Shown: positions 22,950 to 34,884, counted from the first letter of the stretch. The stretch is DNA of 64,000 bases from Isoetes taiwanensis (GCA_021234155.1 JAJEKV010000017.1:12531525-12595524); one strand, 5' to 3'. The notes: generated from the letters alone by a model not told the origin. Program-made: numbers and translations.

Positions 22950-23600
22950 GCAAAGAGAATAGGTGATGTTAAATCACCCTTAATGAAATCACCTCCAGCT
23001 AGCTTTCCAAGCTAGCCCAGTTGACTGAGTGAAGTCTAAGATGTCATCAACAATTTGAAAAGCTAAACCCAAATGTTTGCCATACAAAAACATTTGATCA
23101 TAGATAAATCACAGTCAAATAAGCTTGCAGCTTGTCACCATTAGCAAAATATTTAATTACCTTCCAGATAAACCAGCTCAAACATCAGGTAAGATATAGT
23201 TGAAAACTTTATGTTTGTCACAATTTTGCAAGATACATTAGCCTAAAATTCATTGGAAACAGTTTCGTATTACTGACCTCACTAATCAGTTTTATGACTT
23301 CCAGATTCTCTAGGTTTACCAAATACCAAAATGACTATGCAAACATGATATCTTGGCCAAAACATTTATGCGTCTTCCATATAATTGATGTCGTGTTTCT
23401 TTACCTGCAAATGAAAGGAAGTCATTCAGTGCAAATGTTGTTTTTGCTTAGCACCTGGTATACCAACCAAGCATGACCAAGAAAACCAGAGCATAATATA
23501 AAGGTAACGGTTCGATTCATTACCACGATGAACCCTACTTTCGTCAAGGACATCATCATGGATCAGGCTTGCAGTGTGAATCATTTCTATTATCTAAGTC
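22950..23600 (-). pseudogene. Solanesyl/polyprenyl-diphosphate synthase fragment
   Basis: On the minus strand three blocks of a trans-prenyltransferase appear in order. [16 protein letters not shown] carries the first Asp-rich motif (about 23526-23590). GKETRHQLYGRR and DIMFA-stop-SFWYLVNLENLE follow (about 23300-23410). [20 protein letters not shown] carries the second Asp-rich motif (about 23015-23080), followed by [20 protein letters not shown] in another frame (about 22955-23005). The family makes the long isoprenoid tails of plastoquinone or ubiquinone. An in-frame TAG replaces Gln after DIMFA, and a frameshift lies near 23008. It is the only fragment of this cluster on the minus strand. 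Confidence 0.85.
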
Positions 23601-23959
23601 AATCCATGATGCTGGGTTGTCAGGCCTTTGCATATAAGATTGTATGCCTTATGATCCTTTAAATAAATCAGGAAGTTTCGAAGCATATTGGAGGCCTGCA
23701 ATATCTGATGCGGCTTAAAAAACCAGCAAGACTATTGTCAGCCTCATCCTTTCTTGCACTAAATATTTGTTCTGCAGCTACCATGAAAAGGGCATCCACC
23801 AATTATTTGCAAGAGAATTTGGTATGCCAGCATGACATCATTTGTTCGGCCGAGCATCTCTGCCTTCTCTGCAGCTATCTAGCATAACAAGATTAAAAAA
23901 ACTTAGCAATTAATCAACTTGTTCCATTCTTAACAATTAACTGACAGAAGCATAAGTAC

Positions 23960-24340
23960 CTGATACCAGGAGCATCTCTTGCACTCATGTGGTTCCCCTC
24001 GTACGGAATGGATCCTTTTCAAAAAATACGCGTATTTTTGCAACACTGTAATGTAGGATACGGCACAAGCACGCATGTGGTTCCCCGCGTAATTATAATT
24101 ATCTAACTTTCCATTTGATTCGATTTCATGCAAGCATATTGCAACATCACAAGTTGACTATTGTCCATAATTGTATGTCAATGTTTTGATAGAATTAGGC
24201 CATTTTCACTAGCCAAAAACTTTCCATACATTCAATTAGATTCATGCAACCATTATGCAACATTACAAGTCCACTATTGTATAAAATTATATGTTAATGT
24301 TTTGAAGGAAATAGGTCATCTCCACTAACCAAGGACTTCA
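23960..24340. repeat. Tandem repeat of about 116 bp
   Basis: Two copies of a roughly 116-bp unit containing CATGCAAGCATATTGCAACA (24127) and CATGCAACCATTATGCAACA (24243) lie head to tail and agree over most of their length. Just upstream, GCATGTGGTTCCCC-type text occurs twice (about 23985 and 24072). Confidence 0.7.
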
Positions 24341-26043
24341 CTAAACAAATATAGAATGGTTACATAGAAGAACAAAATGTTACATTGAGAAAAGGTCAAT
24401 CCATTTAAATATATTTGTCCATTCTCAATGCTCCTTGGCGTGCAATCCAAAAACGCAATCCAAATCCGCATACTAACTCCTTGATGTTGTTATCCTTCAT
24501 CAAACGGAGGTATTCAAAACTGAACAAGCAAGAACTCCAGCACACCTGCTACAAAATCGACATATCCCATCCGACAATGTCTTCTTACCTCTACAAAATC
24601 GACATATCTTACCTCATCAAACTGCCGTAAGCTTGCAGCTCAGTGTACTCGTCAATCGTATCTTTTGTAATATCAAACAATTGGAATGCACACTCTTTCT
24701 TTGGCGTCCCTATATGTATAGATTGCACTAACTCTAAGCGCTAAGCAACTTTCAGTTCATCTCTTATCACTTGTATCAATGTGACACTGAGGTGACAAAT
24801 AGGGAAGGGATTCATTCGTTATACTTTACACAACGTATAAACCTCTTCTTAACCGTTACAATTCCACGAGCACAGAAAACAATACAAAATCCATCCAACA
24901 ACTAGCGAAACTGCATATAACATCAAACTCATTAGCAAAGTCGTCATAATCTCTACTAATACCAAGTAACTAAGTTAAACGTAAGTTCCTTACGTTTACA
25001 CATGCATTCATTATGCCTTCTCTCATGTTCAAATGACACTTGCATAACGCCCACATAGCTAGCATTTCATCATACATGACCAACATGCATAAAGCCCACA
25101 TAGCTAACATTTCATCATACAGAACCATCAGCACAAGCACACCATCAAACTCCACTAGATAAGCATGTCAAATTAAGCTTCGCAATGTAAGTTCACTATC
25201 CCCACCCTTATCGTTCGCCCCAAGCATGCATTTCTGCTAGTTGAATCCTATGTATTTGTTTACTCTTAGTCTCCTTTTATCCAATACTATAGGGGGCTCA
25301 TTCCAAACATTGTGCATAAAGGGAATTCCAAGCATATTAAACGTCGTGTGCATAAACGAGGCATAAGCATGATTACAATGAGATAGCATAGATCATGCAA
25401 TGGTCTTTCTCACATGTGTCCTTTTGTTCTCTAGTCTATAATATATTGTATCTCTTTGGATTGGTTACTTATTTGCGTTAGATTTTCGCCATATCAACAG
25501 GTGGAGCATGCGAACTATATAAGGTTTACAGTGACAACTTAGGATAAGGACTTGCTCAAGTGAGGTAGAAAAGTTGACAAAAAGGATATTTAACGACAGA
25601 AAATTCAATGCAGAAGAGGATAAACTATTTGAGACAAGAATACACACTCGCCCGTTAGCATATCATCCTAAAAGACTTGACGAGTAACAAAATTATATAT
25701 CACATCATGGCAGCACATGCGTAAGTCAATCACCCAATGGTCTACTATGAGGTCTAATGTGATGCATCATGAGTTTATACCTCATGATTGCTGTGCAATG
25801 TTCAAGGTTTAAAGAGAGCATTCAAAGAAATACCAAGATAACTTTATAAGTGTGCTTTTTAATCATCCTACAAAGGAATTGCAGTAAATTAAGACGATCT
25901 AACTTGTTGGGAAATAGCAGTAACTAAGCTATTGAGCCATGGGCCACGAACATTTTGTAAAATATGGGGGCCATTCATAACTGTCAGCATAGCCACAATA
26001 GTCATTCAATCTTTCACTTCAATATTTGCCAGGTGACCTGGAT
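24341..26043. other. About 1.7 kb without a recognisable gene
   Basis: I see no coding family here. Short direct duplications occur, such as CTACAAAATCGACATATC (24549 and 24592) and a 40-bp pair around 25048-25115 containing GCCCACATAGCTA(G/A)CATTTC. The minus-strand frame at 24970-25155 simply reads through that pair. Confidence 0.45.
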
Positions 26044-26209
26044 TTACACCGGTAAACTTGTGGTTTTGCGGAATGGTTTAGGAAATGGCTTAGGGAGGCG
26101 TTGGTGATGGGCATAAGCAAACCCTTGACAATCGAGTGGGTGCCACAACAGATATGTAGTTTTTTCTTGCTTCCTTTTGGCGGAACATGGCTCTACACTG
26201 GAGCTTAGG

Positions 26210-26660
26210 TTATGGAAGGAACGTCGTATATCTACTCCGAGATGTGGTAAATCCAGATACATGTCGGGGTTAACCACTGTTATATCCGAGCTTACAACAC
26301 TTTTGTCTGAGTAACCACAGTTTTTTGGCAGGGATAACCCGCGGTGAACTGAGTGTGGGACTATGTTTTGGCATGCTAATCTTTGAATAAAGCTTGCAAT
26401 CAGCTTCTTGAACGGTTTAGTCCGGTGCAAACACCATTGAAATCGCCTTGCCAACTCCTAAAAACCTCATTCTATCAAGAGAGCAGATGATTTAAGCATG
26501 GAGCAAGCAAGATCAGTGAAAAAACATGCAGAAAACGTTGTCTTTTGAGCTTGAAATTGAGCAGCAGTGTGTCTGGGTTAACCACATCCCGGAGTAGATT
26601 TACGACCATGTGTCGGGGTTAACCACATCCCGGAGTAGATTTACGACCCTCCAGTTACGG
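26210..26660. repeat. Dispersed and tandem GGGGTTAACCAC repeats
   Basis: GTGTCTGGGTTAACCACATC and GTGTCGGGGTTAACCACATC lead two tandem 40-bp units (26571-26650). A related ATGTCGGGGTTAACCACTG lies at about 26261, close to an inverted TACTCCGAGATGTGG. The minus-strand frame at 26044-26454 overlaps part of this and is not supported as a gene. Confidence 0.6.
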
Positions 26661-26776
26661 AACAGATTTGAAGTTTTTCTTCCAGAATAGATGTAGTTTT
26701 TCTTTCAGAACAAATGTAAAACAGCTGTGTGTTTGCAATGCTTATATCATCAGCATTAGTTGCGGCACTTTTGCTG

Positions 26777-27442
26777 TCAAAGATTGATTATTGTAAAGGC
26801 TAAGGAAAATTTGAAATCTTTGGCAACTTTGCCGGTATCCTTGTCAGTCATTCCGTATGACTTTCCAAACTCCTGCATTTCATCCAACCATGATTCTGCA
26901 TCCACTCCATTCCTAGTTTTCCCTGAGAATTGGCCAAGCTTCCGGTTCTTCCAAATGCTCGTGATAGCCGAATCCACTGTTTTCTGATAGTCCTTTTTGT
27001 TGGTCTTCGTATGGTCGGCCTCATCCTCAGAGGAGTCAATGGAGTCAGAAGACTCCGAGGCAGGATCTGAGGAAGAACTAGGGCGTGTCCTCTTAGATCG
27101 ACTTGCTGTGGCAGGCACGGGTGCAGGTGCGGGTGGCGGCGGCGGCGGGTTCTGTGGAGTAGGAATCTCTGGTCCGTACTCCTGTTGCATTTGAGGTGGA
27201 TTTATGTGCAGTACATAGGCTTGGAGCTCAGTAAGCTGACGCTTCATAATAGTGAGCTCTTGTTCCGGGGTAAAACGGCTCGGTTGCACGGGTGTCGCCC
27301 AAGGGGGAGGGCGTGCACCGTCTAGATAGAAACAAATCCAAGATAAGCATACTAATTTTATTAATTGTAACAAGAATGTGACGAAAGAAACACTTTTATT
27401 TATTAAGATAAAAACATGGTTACAAAAAGATCTTGACTTCAC
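26777..27442 (-). pseudogene. Gypsy-type gag fragment, same family as element D
   Basis: The C-terminal half reads AESWLDEMQEFGKSYGMTDK and DTGKVA, almost the same as the gag at 59.7 kb (AESWLDEMKEFGKSYGMTEK). The preceding low-complexity part is Pro-rich then Ser/Asp-rich. After DTGKVA the sequence loses similarity, so the gag is cut off before its core and zinc knuckle. Upstream (27495-27640, minus strand) the text EFQYVIIQAWARYKMV matches EYQAIIVQALGTLI at about 60.5 kb, so the similarity extends beyond gag across an AT-rich, intron-like gap. Confidence 0.8.
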
Positions 27443-27731
27443 AGAGAAACCAAAAGTTGCATTTAGACAAGGAGAATACTAAAACAAGCTAGCTTAGGGC
27501 TGCGTGAAGGGATATAGGATAGAGTGTCGAATACTCTCCCTCACTGCTCGGACCATTTTGTACCTAGCCCAAGCTTGGATGATGACATATTGGAATTCCA
27601 AGATGCTTGCCCTTGAGCCTATTAATCTTCAAATGTACCAGCTTATTAAGCATACCATTCTACCAGCCATCCCTAGTCCACACGAATTACTCATCAAAGA
27701 ACTTTCGTTCCTCTCGATCACTCCCATGTAA

Positions 27732-29472
27732 ACTCATGACTCGCATACGCATTTTGAGTCTATGTAGTTGAACATGGTCCCATTATGCATGAATTATTCA
27801 AGCATGCATCTAGAACTTGTACACGACGACCACGTGTAACAGTTGACAGAACTTGCCAAACCTCCACCCTACCCAACACCACAAGAAGTCTTTCAAACAA
27901 CATATTAGATTCCATTTATCACAGAGACTTCTATCCAATGCCTCATATATGTGCCAGTGCACCATAGAAGCTTCACATTGCAAGTCGACATTTTGTTCAC
28001 ATGTAATGGGATTTTACATCGACCCTTTAGAAAGGTGGATGCAATTCTAGATGCTGCAACAACAAGTGCTATATAAACTTATCCGCACATATAAGCTAGT
28101 ATAGTATTATACAAAATGCCCAATGGGACTTATCAATAAGTGATCTTGAAGCAAGGCTTGAATAAATTAATGTTAGGAAATTTAGAGTATGTCCAGGTGG
28201 ACAATAAGTTTCTTCATATGGGTTCTTCATGCGTGCAGGATAGCCCTTAAGGATGAAACTTCGCCAAAAAGCTATTTTTAAGGGTGTTAAAACATTTTAT
28301 TACTATGTTTAGTAGGGCCTGTTATATGAAAAAAAAAATCATTTTTTAATGCAAGATGTTTTTATTTTCATAATAAAAATCATGGTATGGAACCTGATTG
28401 AAAGCCTCTTATCAGGCTAGATGGGAAGTAAAAGTACCACACCCAAAGGGAAGGGTAGGTGAGGAACATAGTAACTCGGTATTAGAATAAAATAGCCTTA
28501 CATCTTCTTAAGTGCTCCTGGTACTATGGTGGACATGTTCAACAAGTCACCACATCTTTGCAGGGGCAGCAAATACTACTATAGCAACCTTAGTTCTTCC
28601 CCCCATTATTAGTTCCTCATTCATCCCTTCAAAATAGGTATCAAGAGAAGGGGATCCCTTAATGGATCAACTATGATGAAGCCCATATATATACTGCCCA
28701 ATCTCAAAACCATATAGGATATACAATCATAAAGGTCCAAATAGAGATGTCACCTAAAAACCCGGCAACAAGAACCCTTTACAACACCACTGCAGAAGAT
28801 GCAAGCAGCACAAAGGAGGGAGTGAGGCTTCATCCCCCTCGTTGACTCGACCACTGAATGCTAAACTTAAGTATATTACAGGGGTGGCTAGCAGTTCACT
28901 TCCAGCTCCCACTACATGGTGTAAAGGCCACACTCCTTCTTCTACAAATGCTAGAATCTGATAGTCTTCTCCAGTGGGGCGTCCCATCTCTATCAACCTA
29001 CCTCATGGAAGCTTGCATCGGTCTCCATTCAGCTGCCTCTACCATCCAATAAGAAGTATGGACCTTGCATCTGCTGCAAGCCCTTACATCCCAGGGTCAG
29101 TAGTTGTGTAGACCACAAGTCCTCCCACATGCAAGCCTACTGGACATGGTCTAATCCTACGAATTAGCCAAGCTATTTCTTCCATGAAATTGAGCTTTTC
29201 CTAGCTGGGATGGGGAGGGCAATATACTAAGAAGTGGCCACAGCTAGCAACACATAATGCTCAAGATGCAAAAAATAAAATTAGCCAACTTTTCTACAAA
29301 CAAATTTCACTGTGAAAATTTGCCATATCCACTAAGCGTTACAAATGTGGATTTGGATTATCTTCTATCCTCCTTCTAAAAGGTTTCTCAAGCAATTGCC
29401 TAATATCCTAGGTTTTCTTTATAATCCGATCTATTCACCATGTCCATCAAACTTCTGAGAATGCATTGGAGG

Positions 29473-29474
<2 letters not shown>
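27732..29474. other. About 1.7 kb without a recognisable gene
   Basis: I see short open frames only. The minus-strand frame at 28754-28996 (80 codons) has no known motif. No repeat ends or splice-compatible coding blocks were found. Confidence 0.4.

Positions 29475-29503
<29 letters not shown>
29475..29503. repeat. Poly(T) tract
   Basis: An uninterrupted run of 29 T. It could be the poly(A) tail of an antisense retroposon, but I found no partner duplication or known element next to it. Confidence 0.9.
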
Positions 29504-29506
<3 letters not shown>

Positions 29507-29664
29507 GACCTCCCTTTCAATAAATTTGTCTATATACAAGGATAAAGCCACATTCTCATTTGCAAAGGTTAAATTGTGGTATTGCATCATGCAACTATAG
29601 TCATATGTATTTGTGCCCTTGATTAAATATGGACGAATAAAATTTCCTTACAAAAATTGCACTT

Positions 29665-29787
29665 TGTTACACATTAGCATCTCTCGTGATAACCAACACA
29701 CCAAAAAGGGTGAATCCTCCAATGAAATCTGTATCCAATGGGCTCCAACCTTTTCAGGCTTTATCCCATACCCCATAGACCATATCA
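29665..29787 (-). repeat. SMART element 3' LTR
   Basis: It shares with the other copy the blocks GATAACCAACACACCAAAA and ATACCCCATAGACCATATCA. Roughly one base in seven differs between the two, which indicates an old insertion. Confidence 0.88.
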
Positions 29788-29862
29788 ATTCCTCCCTTTC
29801 CTCGAGATGCTTGCCCTCAAACATGTGGAACACACCAATGTTGCAACGAGGAATTGAACCTT

Positions 29863-29875
29863 GGCTCTGATACCA
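29863..29875 (-). promoter_or_regulatory. SMART element primer-binding site
   Basis: GGCTCTGATACCA on the plus strand is the complement of TGGTATCAGAGCC, the initiator tRNA-Met primer site, two bases inside the LTR. Confidence 0.88.
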
Positions 29876-29877
29876 AA

Positions 29878-29998
29878 TGTTACGCACTAGCACCTCTAGT
29901 GATAACCAACACACCAAAAGGGCGGCTCCTTCAAGCAAATCGTTATCCGATGACCCCAACCTTTCCAAGCTTTATCCCATACCCCATAGACCATATCA
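29878..29998 (-). repeat. SMART element 5' LTR
   Basis: This LTR starts TGATATGGTC on the minus strand at 29998 and ends GTAACA at 29878. The target duplication CACTT follows at 29999-30003. Confidence 0.88.
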
Positions 29999-30334
29999 CA
30001 CTTGTTGGGGAGGGGGGAGGCGGGTGGGGGAGGGAGGGACACTTAAATCTTGACGAAATAATATTGGCCATGATTCCCCCAGATTATCATAAAATACAAT
30101 CATGTCTAGAAAACATTGGCCAATGTAACTAATCTTGTAACTCGATTATTCGCCCAACCTTATAAATTATGCTTAGATAGTTGTGCTTTTTGCCGCAAAC
30201 TCCTATTACAAACGAGACATTATATTGCAGCTTGCATTTGCTTAAAGCACAAGGCTTAGTTTTTCAACTCGGTAGATAACATTAATGGATCATTGTTTAG
30301 ATTAACTCAATGCCCCTTTAATGAGGACATTTAG

Positions 30335-30392
30335 AGGCTTTTCAAGTACAATATAATGGGTTCAAATCCAATTAGGATATAATGGGTTCAAA
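30335..30392. repeat. Short tandem duplication
   Basis: ATATAATGGGTTCAAATCC occurs twice in succession, with a unit of about 25 bp. The GGTTCAAATCC core resembles a tRNA T-arm, but no cloverleaf can be folded around it. Confidence 0.6.
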
Positions 30393-30699
30393 TCCCATAA
30401 GATGTGCTATTGTCATTGCTATTGCCTCGTTCACTCATAGCCAATGTACGTACATGTTACTTGCTAGCACCTTTATATTTCAACAAATTACATCTACTTG
30501 GAACTAAACCATGTTCCAGCATCTACTTATCAATGCTGGCCATGGAGCTTTGTCCTCTTTGTATATGAGTGTGCTACCTCAATGTTACATGCATATGTTT
30601 ATTGCTATGAAAATCTACTTCTTGCATTCTTGTCAATTGCCCTCCTTATTTAACATGTAGAATACCTTTTCCAAGGCCCCGAGGGGGGCAATTTTTTTC

Positions 30700-31127
30700 C
30701 CTCAATACAAGCTATTATCCCTTAAATTTATAGTTAAATTACCCCTAAAATCCCCTTTCTTGTTTGGGCACATATTCACGCGAGGGTGCCTTCGAGTATC
30801 AAGAGCTGTTGGATGCGTATATTCGAGTTGTGCCTCGTTTTGGGCCGTAAATAGCGATCCCCATGTGCGGGATATGATCCTATAAGTTAAGGTATACCGT
30901 ATAGCCAGATGGTTTGAATACTACAAGGTTTAAAGAAAACATAGTTAATAGTGTGTAGTTTGATACATGTATTATACAATAAAGAGAGGAGAAAAAGGCT
31001 CTCGCTGCCCTACATCATCCATCCAATAGCTCTTGATGCCCGAAGGCACCCCTCATGCGAATATATGCCTAAACAAAGGGGGTTTGAGGGGGGATTTAAC
31101 TATAAATGTAAGGAATAATGGTTTGTG
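30700..31127. mobile_element. Fold-back/MITE-like element with arms of about 110 bp
   Basis: The left arm (about 30700-30823) contains TTATAGTTAAAT and GGGTGCCTTCGAGTATCAAG. It is matched in inverted orientation by the right arm (about 31012-31127), with the complement of CATCAAGAGCTATTGGATGG and ATTTATAGTTAAAT. Arms of this length around a 190-bp loop are typical of Mutator-like MITEs or fold-back elements. I could not fix the outer ends or a 9-bp target duplication, so the class is open. Confidence 0.6.
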
Positions 31128-31343
31128 TGAATAGTCCAAGTTTTCAGAGAGTGGGGGAACAAGATAAAAAACCTATTAGTATGCATGTGAATGACGGTTG
31201 GATCCTATATGTAGATAGATAGATGGATATATTAGTCAGCATGTGAATGTTGGTTGGGATGTGTTGGAAGCACGTGTATCCATTCTTTTTGCCTCATGGA
31301 TGTGTATCCCCCCTTTTTTTGTTGTTTGCCTCGTGTAAATGCC

Positions 31344-31411
31344 CAGGTTCAAAGACCTGAACCCTATTTTGCAAGGCAAGATTCAAAGACCCGAACCCTA
31401 TTTTGCAAGGC
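31344..31411. repeat. 34-bp tandem duplication
   Basis: Two adjacent copies of a unit containing CAAAGACC(T/C)GAACCCTATT, about 34 bp each. Confidence 0.7.
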
Positions 31412-32189
31412 AACAGAGCTGAGGACTTACACCCAAGCTAGCTACGAATTTAGTAGATGCCTATGTTCAATTCCTATATAGTGTACTTACTCATTTTAGT
31501 TTTAGTGATTGAGTGTGTTTTATATGCTTGGTATTCTCATGTGGCTGGTATTTCATATACTCCTTTAATCACTACACAAGACTCAACATTAGAAAATTTC
31601 TTGCAATAGTATGACTTCTTGTGTTATCATATACGGACTAACAACTTTTTACTGCTATTCATACTATACATCATCATGGAGAAAAATCTGAACTTTGTCA
31701 ATTGAACTATTCTGAACTCCTTAAGATTGAGATAGAGAGGCAAGAGTTCCACCAATCTCATGATATCATATCCAAATACAATCATTAGATTAGAGGATGG
31801 ACAATGCCTGCCAACTCTCCCCTTCTCTTTCGGCAGCTTCCAAAACATAAAAGAGTAAACCAGATAGCTTTCTTATTCAATTATAATCATGTGAGTATCA
31901 ACAGCATGAGTGGCCAGAACTCTCCATGAGAAATCAATATGTAGGAATGAATGGGCTAGTTTTCTCAAGAATTCAGGTTAAGAAACACTGTGATCATATT
32001 CCAGTTACTATACAATATGGTCCAGAGCAAACTGTTTCGAATATGGCCTGAAACCTAATTTTGGCTTACATAGAAGGATTGACTCTTCAAAACTCCATCC
32101 ATCACCCTTGTTTTTATGCAGAGGAGATTACAAAATACATGCGTTAATCAACTGTAGAAAACTAGCCCAAAGGATAGGCATGACATTAA
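31412..32189. other. Downstream flank of the PMT gene
   Basis: I see no gene in this stretch. The PMT 3' untranslated region should lie at about 32100-32189 on the minus strand. The minus-strand frame at 31627-31848 has no recognisable motif. Confidence 0.45.
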
Positions 32190-34884
32190 TCACAAGGTAT
32201 CATCAGGTTGCCAAAGGTTTTTTCTAACCAGCAAAATCACCTCTTCCTTGTCTGAAAGTGCATCACGTTCGGCCAAAATTTCTTTATTCCAAGCATCCCA
32301 ATGAAGAGCTGATAGATATTTTTTAACTTGGTTAATAACTGGAGATGTATCCCTGATAATGACCAAACCCTTAGGCCTCAATATGCGGTCCATTTCAAGA
32401 AGCAGATCTTCCATGCTGCAACCAGCATCCTTTACCTCGGAGAAAATACCCCATGCATGTAGCATATCAAAAGTACGTGGATAAGTTGAAAATGACTCAC
32501 ACCTGAATTTATGTTCATACATCTGTTAAATATTTTCCAAACCTATATTTTCATGAAATTAAATGCTGCATGAAGGTGTAATTTATAACATATTCTTACC
32601 AGTTATGTGAAGTTCCAATCAGTCCTCTGTCATAAATAACCTTTAGAGTGTTAGGCCCACTTGATGGAACTACATTCATAACCCAAACAGGCTTTTCTAC
32701 TAAAGCTGCAGCAAAACCACCAAAATGGGCTCTCATATCCATCACATTGCGCAAACTATCAGGAGACACTTCTGATTTGAACTCAGTCCAGTAAAACTCC
32801 ACCCTCTTCTGCCAAAGGGCCTGCATTTATTGCCAATGCAAGCTATAAGATAAATTGCAGCCAAAAATAGCAGTATCAAATTTTACCGTATCTTCACGAA
32901 ATGTCTCTTCATCGAATCCAAGTTCCTTCAAGCGTGGTGGAGCTGTGACTAAACGTGCAGGCCAAGGCAGCAAGCCACTGCCGTGGGCACGGTCGTTGAC
33001 TGCAGGAAATAAAAGAAGCAAGACCCAATCTGAGTTAACTCCAGATAAAACATAAGGATTAGGCACACAAAGAAACATTAAATACCCACATTGAGATAAA
33101 GGCGCTATACAAACTTTCATTGGTTCCTGCCAGGCAGCGTCAGGGTCATCTTTTATACTGCACATTGGAGGCTTTGTGCCTTTGGGGCGTTCCCTATAGC
33201 ATTTGTTTGTCTTGGGCTTGGCCCAGATCACAGTTTGACCTTCTTTTGCTGCAATTGACCAGCAGATTCTATTTGCAAAATCATTCATGTCATTCCAAAT
33301 TTTTCTATCCTCTTCATCATCTCTGTATGCAGGGGGTGACGACCAGGCAAAATATCCACCAGCCCTCAATAATCTGTTTATTTCAAGGAGTAGAATACCA
33401 TCTCGTTCTAGCCAGTCAATACGGCATCTTGAACAGTGTATTAAGTCAAATGATTTACTTGGATATGGTAATCTCTTGGTGCCTAGAACCCCCAAGGTTG
33501 ATGGTATGCCCCTTTCTAAAGCAAATTGAATCTGGTTTTCATGAACATCATTGGGAGCAAGAGACAAAGCAAGAATGTTGAGAGGAAGTAAGTAGGCACC
33601 AAAACTGGCCACCCCACATCCTACATCCAGTACGGTTCTAATTTTTCCCTTGAGACTCAAGTTCCCATCCGGGTTCTTCAACATCTGACATTAGAAGATA
33701 CATCAGTTGTCGGAGCAAATAAGTTGATAAATGACAATCTGTAATACCTTCCCAAGTGATGCAATGTATTTATCTGCTCCATCATGAAAATGTGTTCCAC
33801 CACCTGGAAAAATGACTTTGTCTCCCTTGATTACCATCCAATGTTGATCTGATTTCTCTGTGGCAAGAAAACTGTGTGGCACATTAGCCCGCCAGACTTT
33901 GTCTCTGCTTGCAGGCCATTTAATCGGCACCTGGATGAACCAGACAACTGCTGTCAGCCATGTGGATAAATACCAAGAAAAAATATCTTAGAGGATAAAC
34001 CTTATAATCAGGAGGAGGCGGTATCAGGCAGTTGAGACGCCGTTCTGAAGGTGGACAATGCCGTTCATAGTGCTCCATAAGAGATGTATTCAGTTTGATT
34101 TTCAATTGAGCTAGGACGTTTCTGTCTAGACAAGGTATCAATTCTGTATACCTCGAATCGCATATCTGTAATGTGAAAAATTTCACCTCACTCAAATCTT
34201 TGCATCTAAGTCTTTTGTATCTTGACATGAGATACATCCAAGTGACAACTAATCTGACAGCATTACAAACATACATACAGATGTGATCATATAAGAGTTA
34301 CTGTTGTCAAGTATCAGATCTTAGATCTCATATGCAATGCAGCAATTAGACTTGACTATCTACCTCAAGACAAACAGTTCTTTACAGATTTCACTTACAG
34401 GAAACCGTTTCAGAGTAACTTCATCAATCCCTTCGTCACCATTCATATTGAAGTGCTCATCCAGGTCCACATCCTTCCCAATCGTAGATTCGACCTCATC
34501 TTCATCGGAGATCTCTTTACGAGATCTAGGATTTTGTTGCATTTGACGCCCCTGCTCTTCCTCCTGCTCTTGTTCCACTTCTTGGTTCTGCTCCTTTTCT
34601 TGTGCATGCTTGTTTTTCATGGGAAAAGAATGATGTGAAGTGGCATCTTCCTTGTTAGATGAAGAATCAACAGGAGGCTTGAGGTGTGTATCCTGAGGCC
34701 AATCGTTTTCTGCATCTCCGCCAGATTGGCGATGCAATCTTGAACTGAAGAAGGAACTGTAATAGAAAGAAACCATTATAAGAATCGTCACAGTCCCACA
34801 GACTGATATAATCATGTGCCTGTGGCTACCGCTTTCACTGCGGGCCTTCATCTTGATAGAGTTGGATTTGGCCTGCATTTCCAC
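32190..34884 (-). CDS. Probable S-adenosylmethionine-dependent methyltransferase, PMT (DUF248) family
   Basis: Seven exons on the minus strand (34884-34399, 34165-34001, 33930-33748, 33684-33090, 32999-32887, 32820-32600, 32502-32190) have consensus GT/AG borders and join to 2076 bp, a 691-residue protein. Residues about 23-46 form a signal anchor ([19 protein letters not shown]), followed by a charged Glu/Gln-rich stem, as in Golgi type II proteins. The PMT domain follows with [35 protein letters not shown], the SAM-binding [52 protein letters not shown] and MDRILRP. These enzymes are thought to methylate pectin or other cell-wall polysaccharides. Motifs resemble PMT3/8/9 most. Every conserved block is present and no frame is broken, so the gene is probably functional. 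Confidence 0.95.

Larger units (their letters stand above)
29665..29998 (-). mobile_element. Complete SMART/TRIM miniature LTR element, 334 bp, with 5-bp TSD
   Basis: Two direct repeats of 123 and 121 bp (29665-29787 and 29878-29998) bound only 90 bp of internal DNA. On the minus strand each LTR runs TGATATGGTC...GTAACA. The upstream LTR is followed after two bases by TGGTATCAGAGCC (primer-binding site, 29863-29875). The downstream LTR is preceded by the purine tract GGAAAGGGAGG. The whole unit is flanked by CACTT on both sides (29660-29664 and 29999-30003). All parts of an LTR retrotransposon are present except coding capacity, so movement must depend on enzymes supplied in trans. Confidence 0.92.

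Noticed and set aside
30340-30385. tRNA T-arm-like GGTTCAAATCC
   Set aside because: It is part of a short tandem duplication, and no D-arm, anticodon arm or acceptor stem can be formed.
32827-33684. A single 285-codon open frame on the minus strand
   Set aside because: It reads through an intron (32999-33090). The residues between the LSQ block and NDRAHGSGL are not PMT sequence, and splice borders there join the exons in phase.
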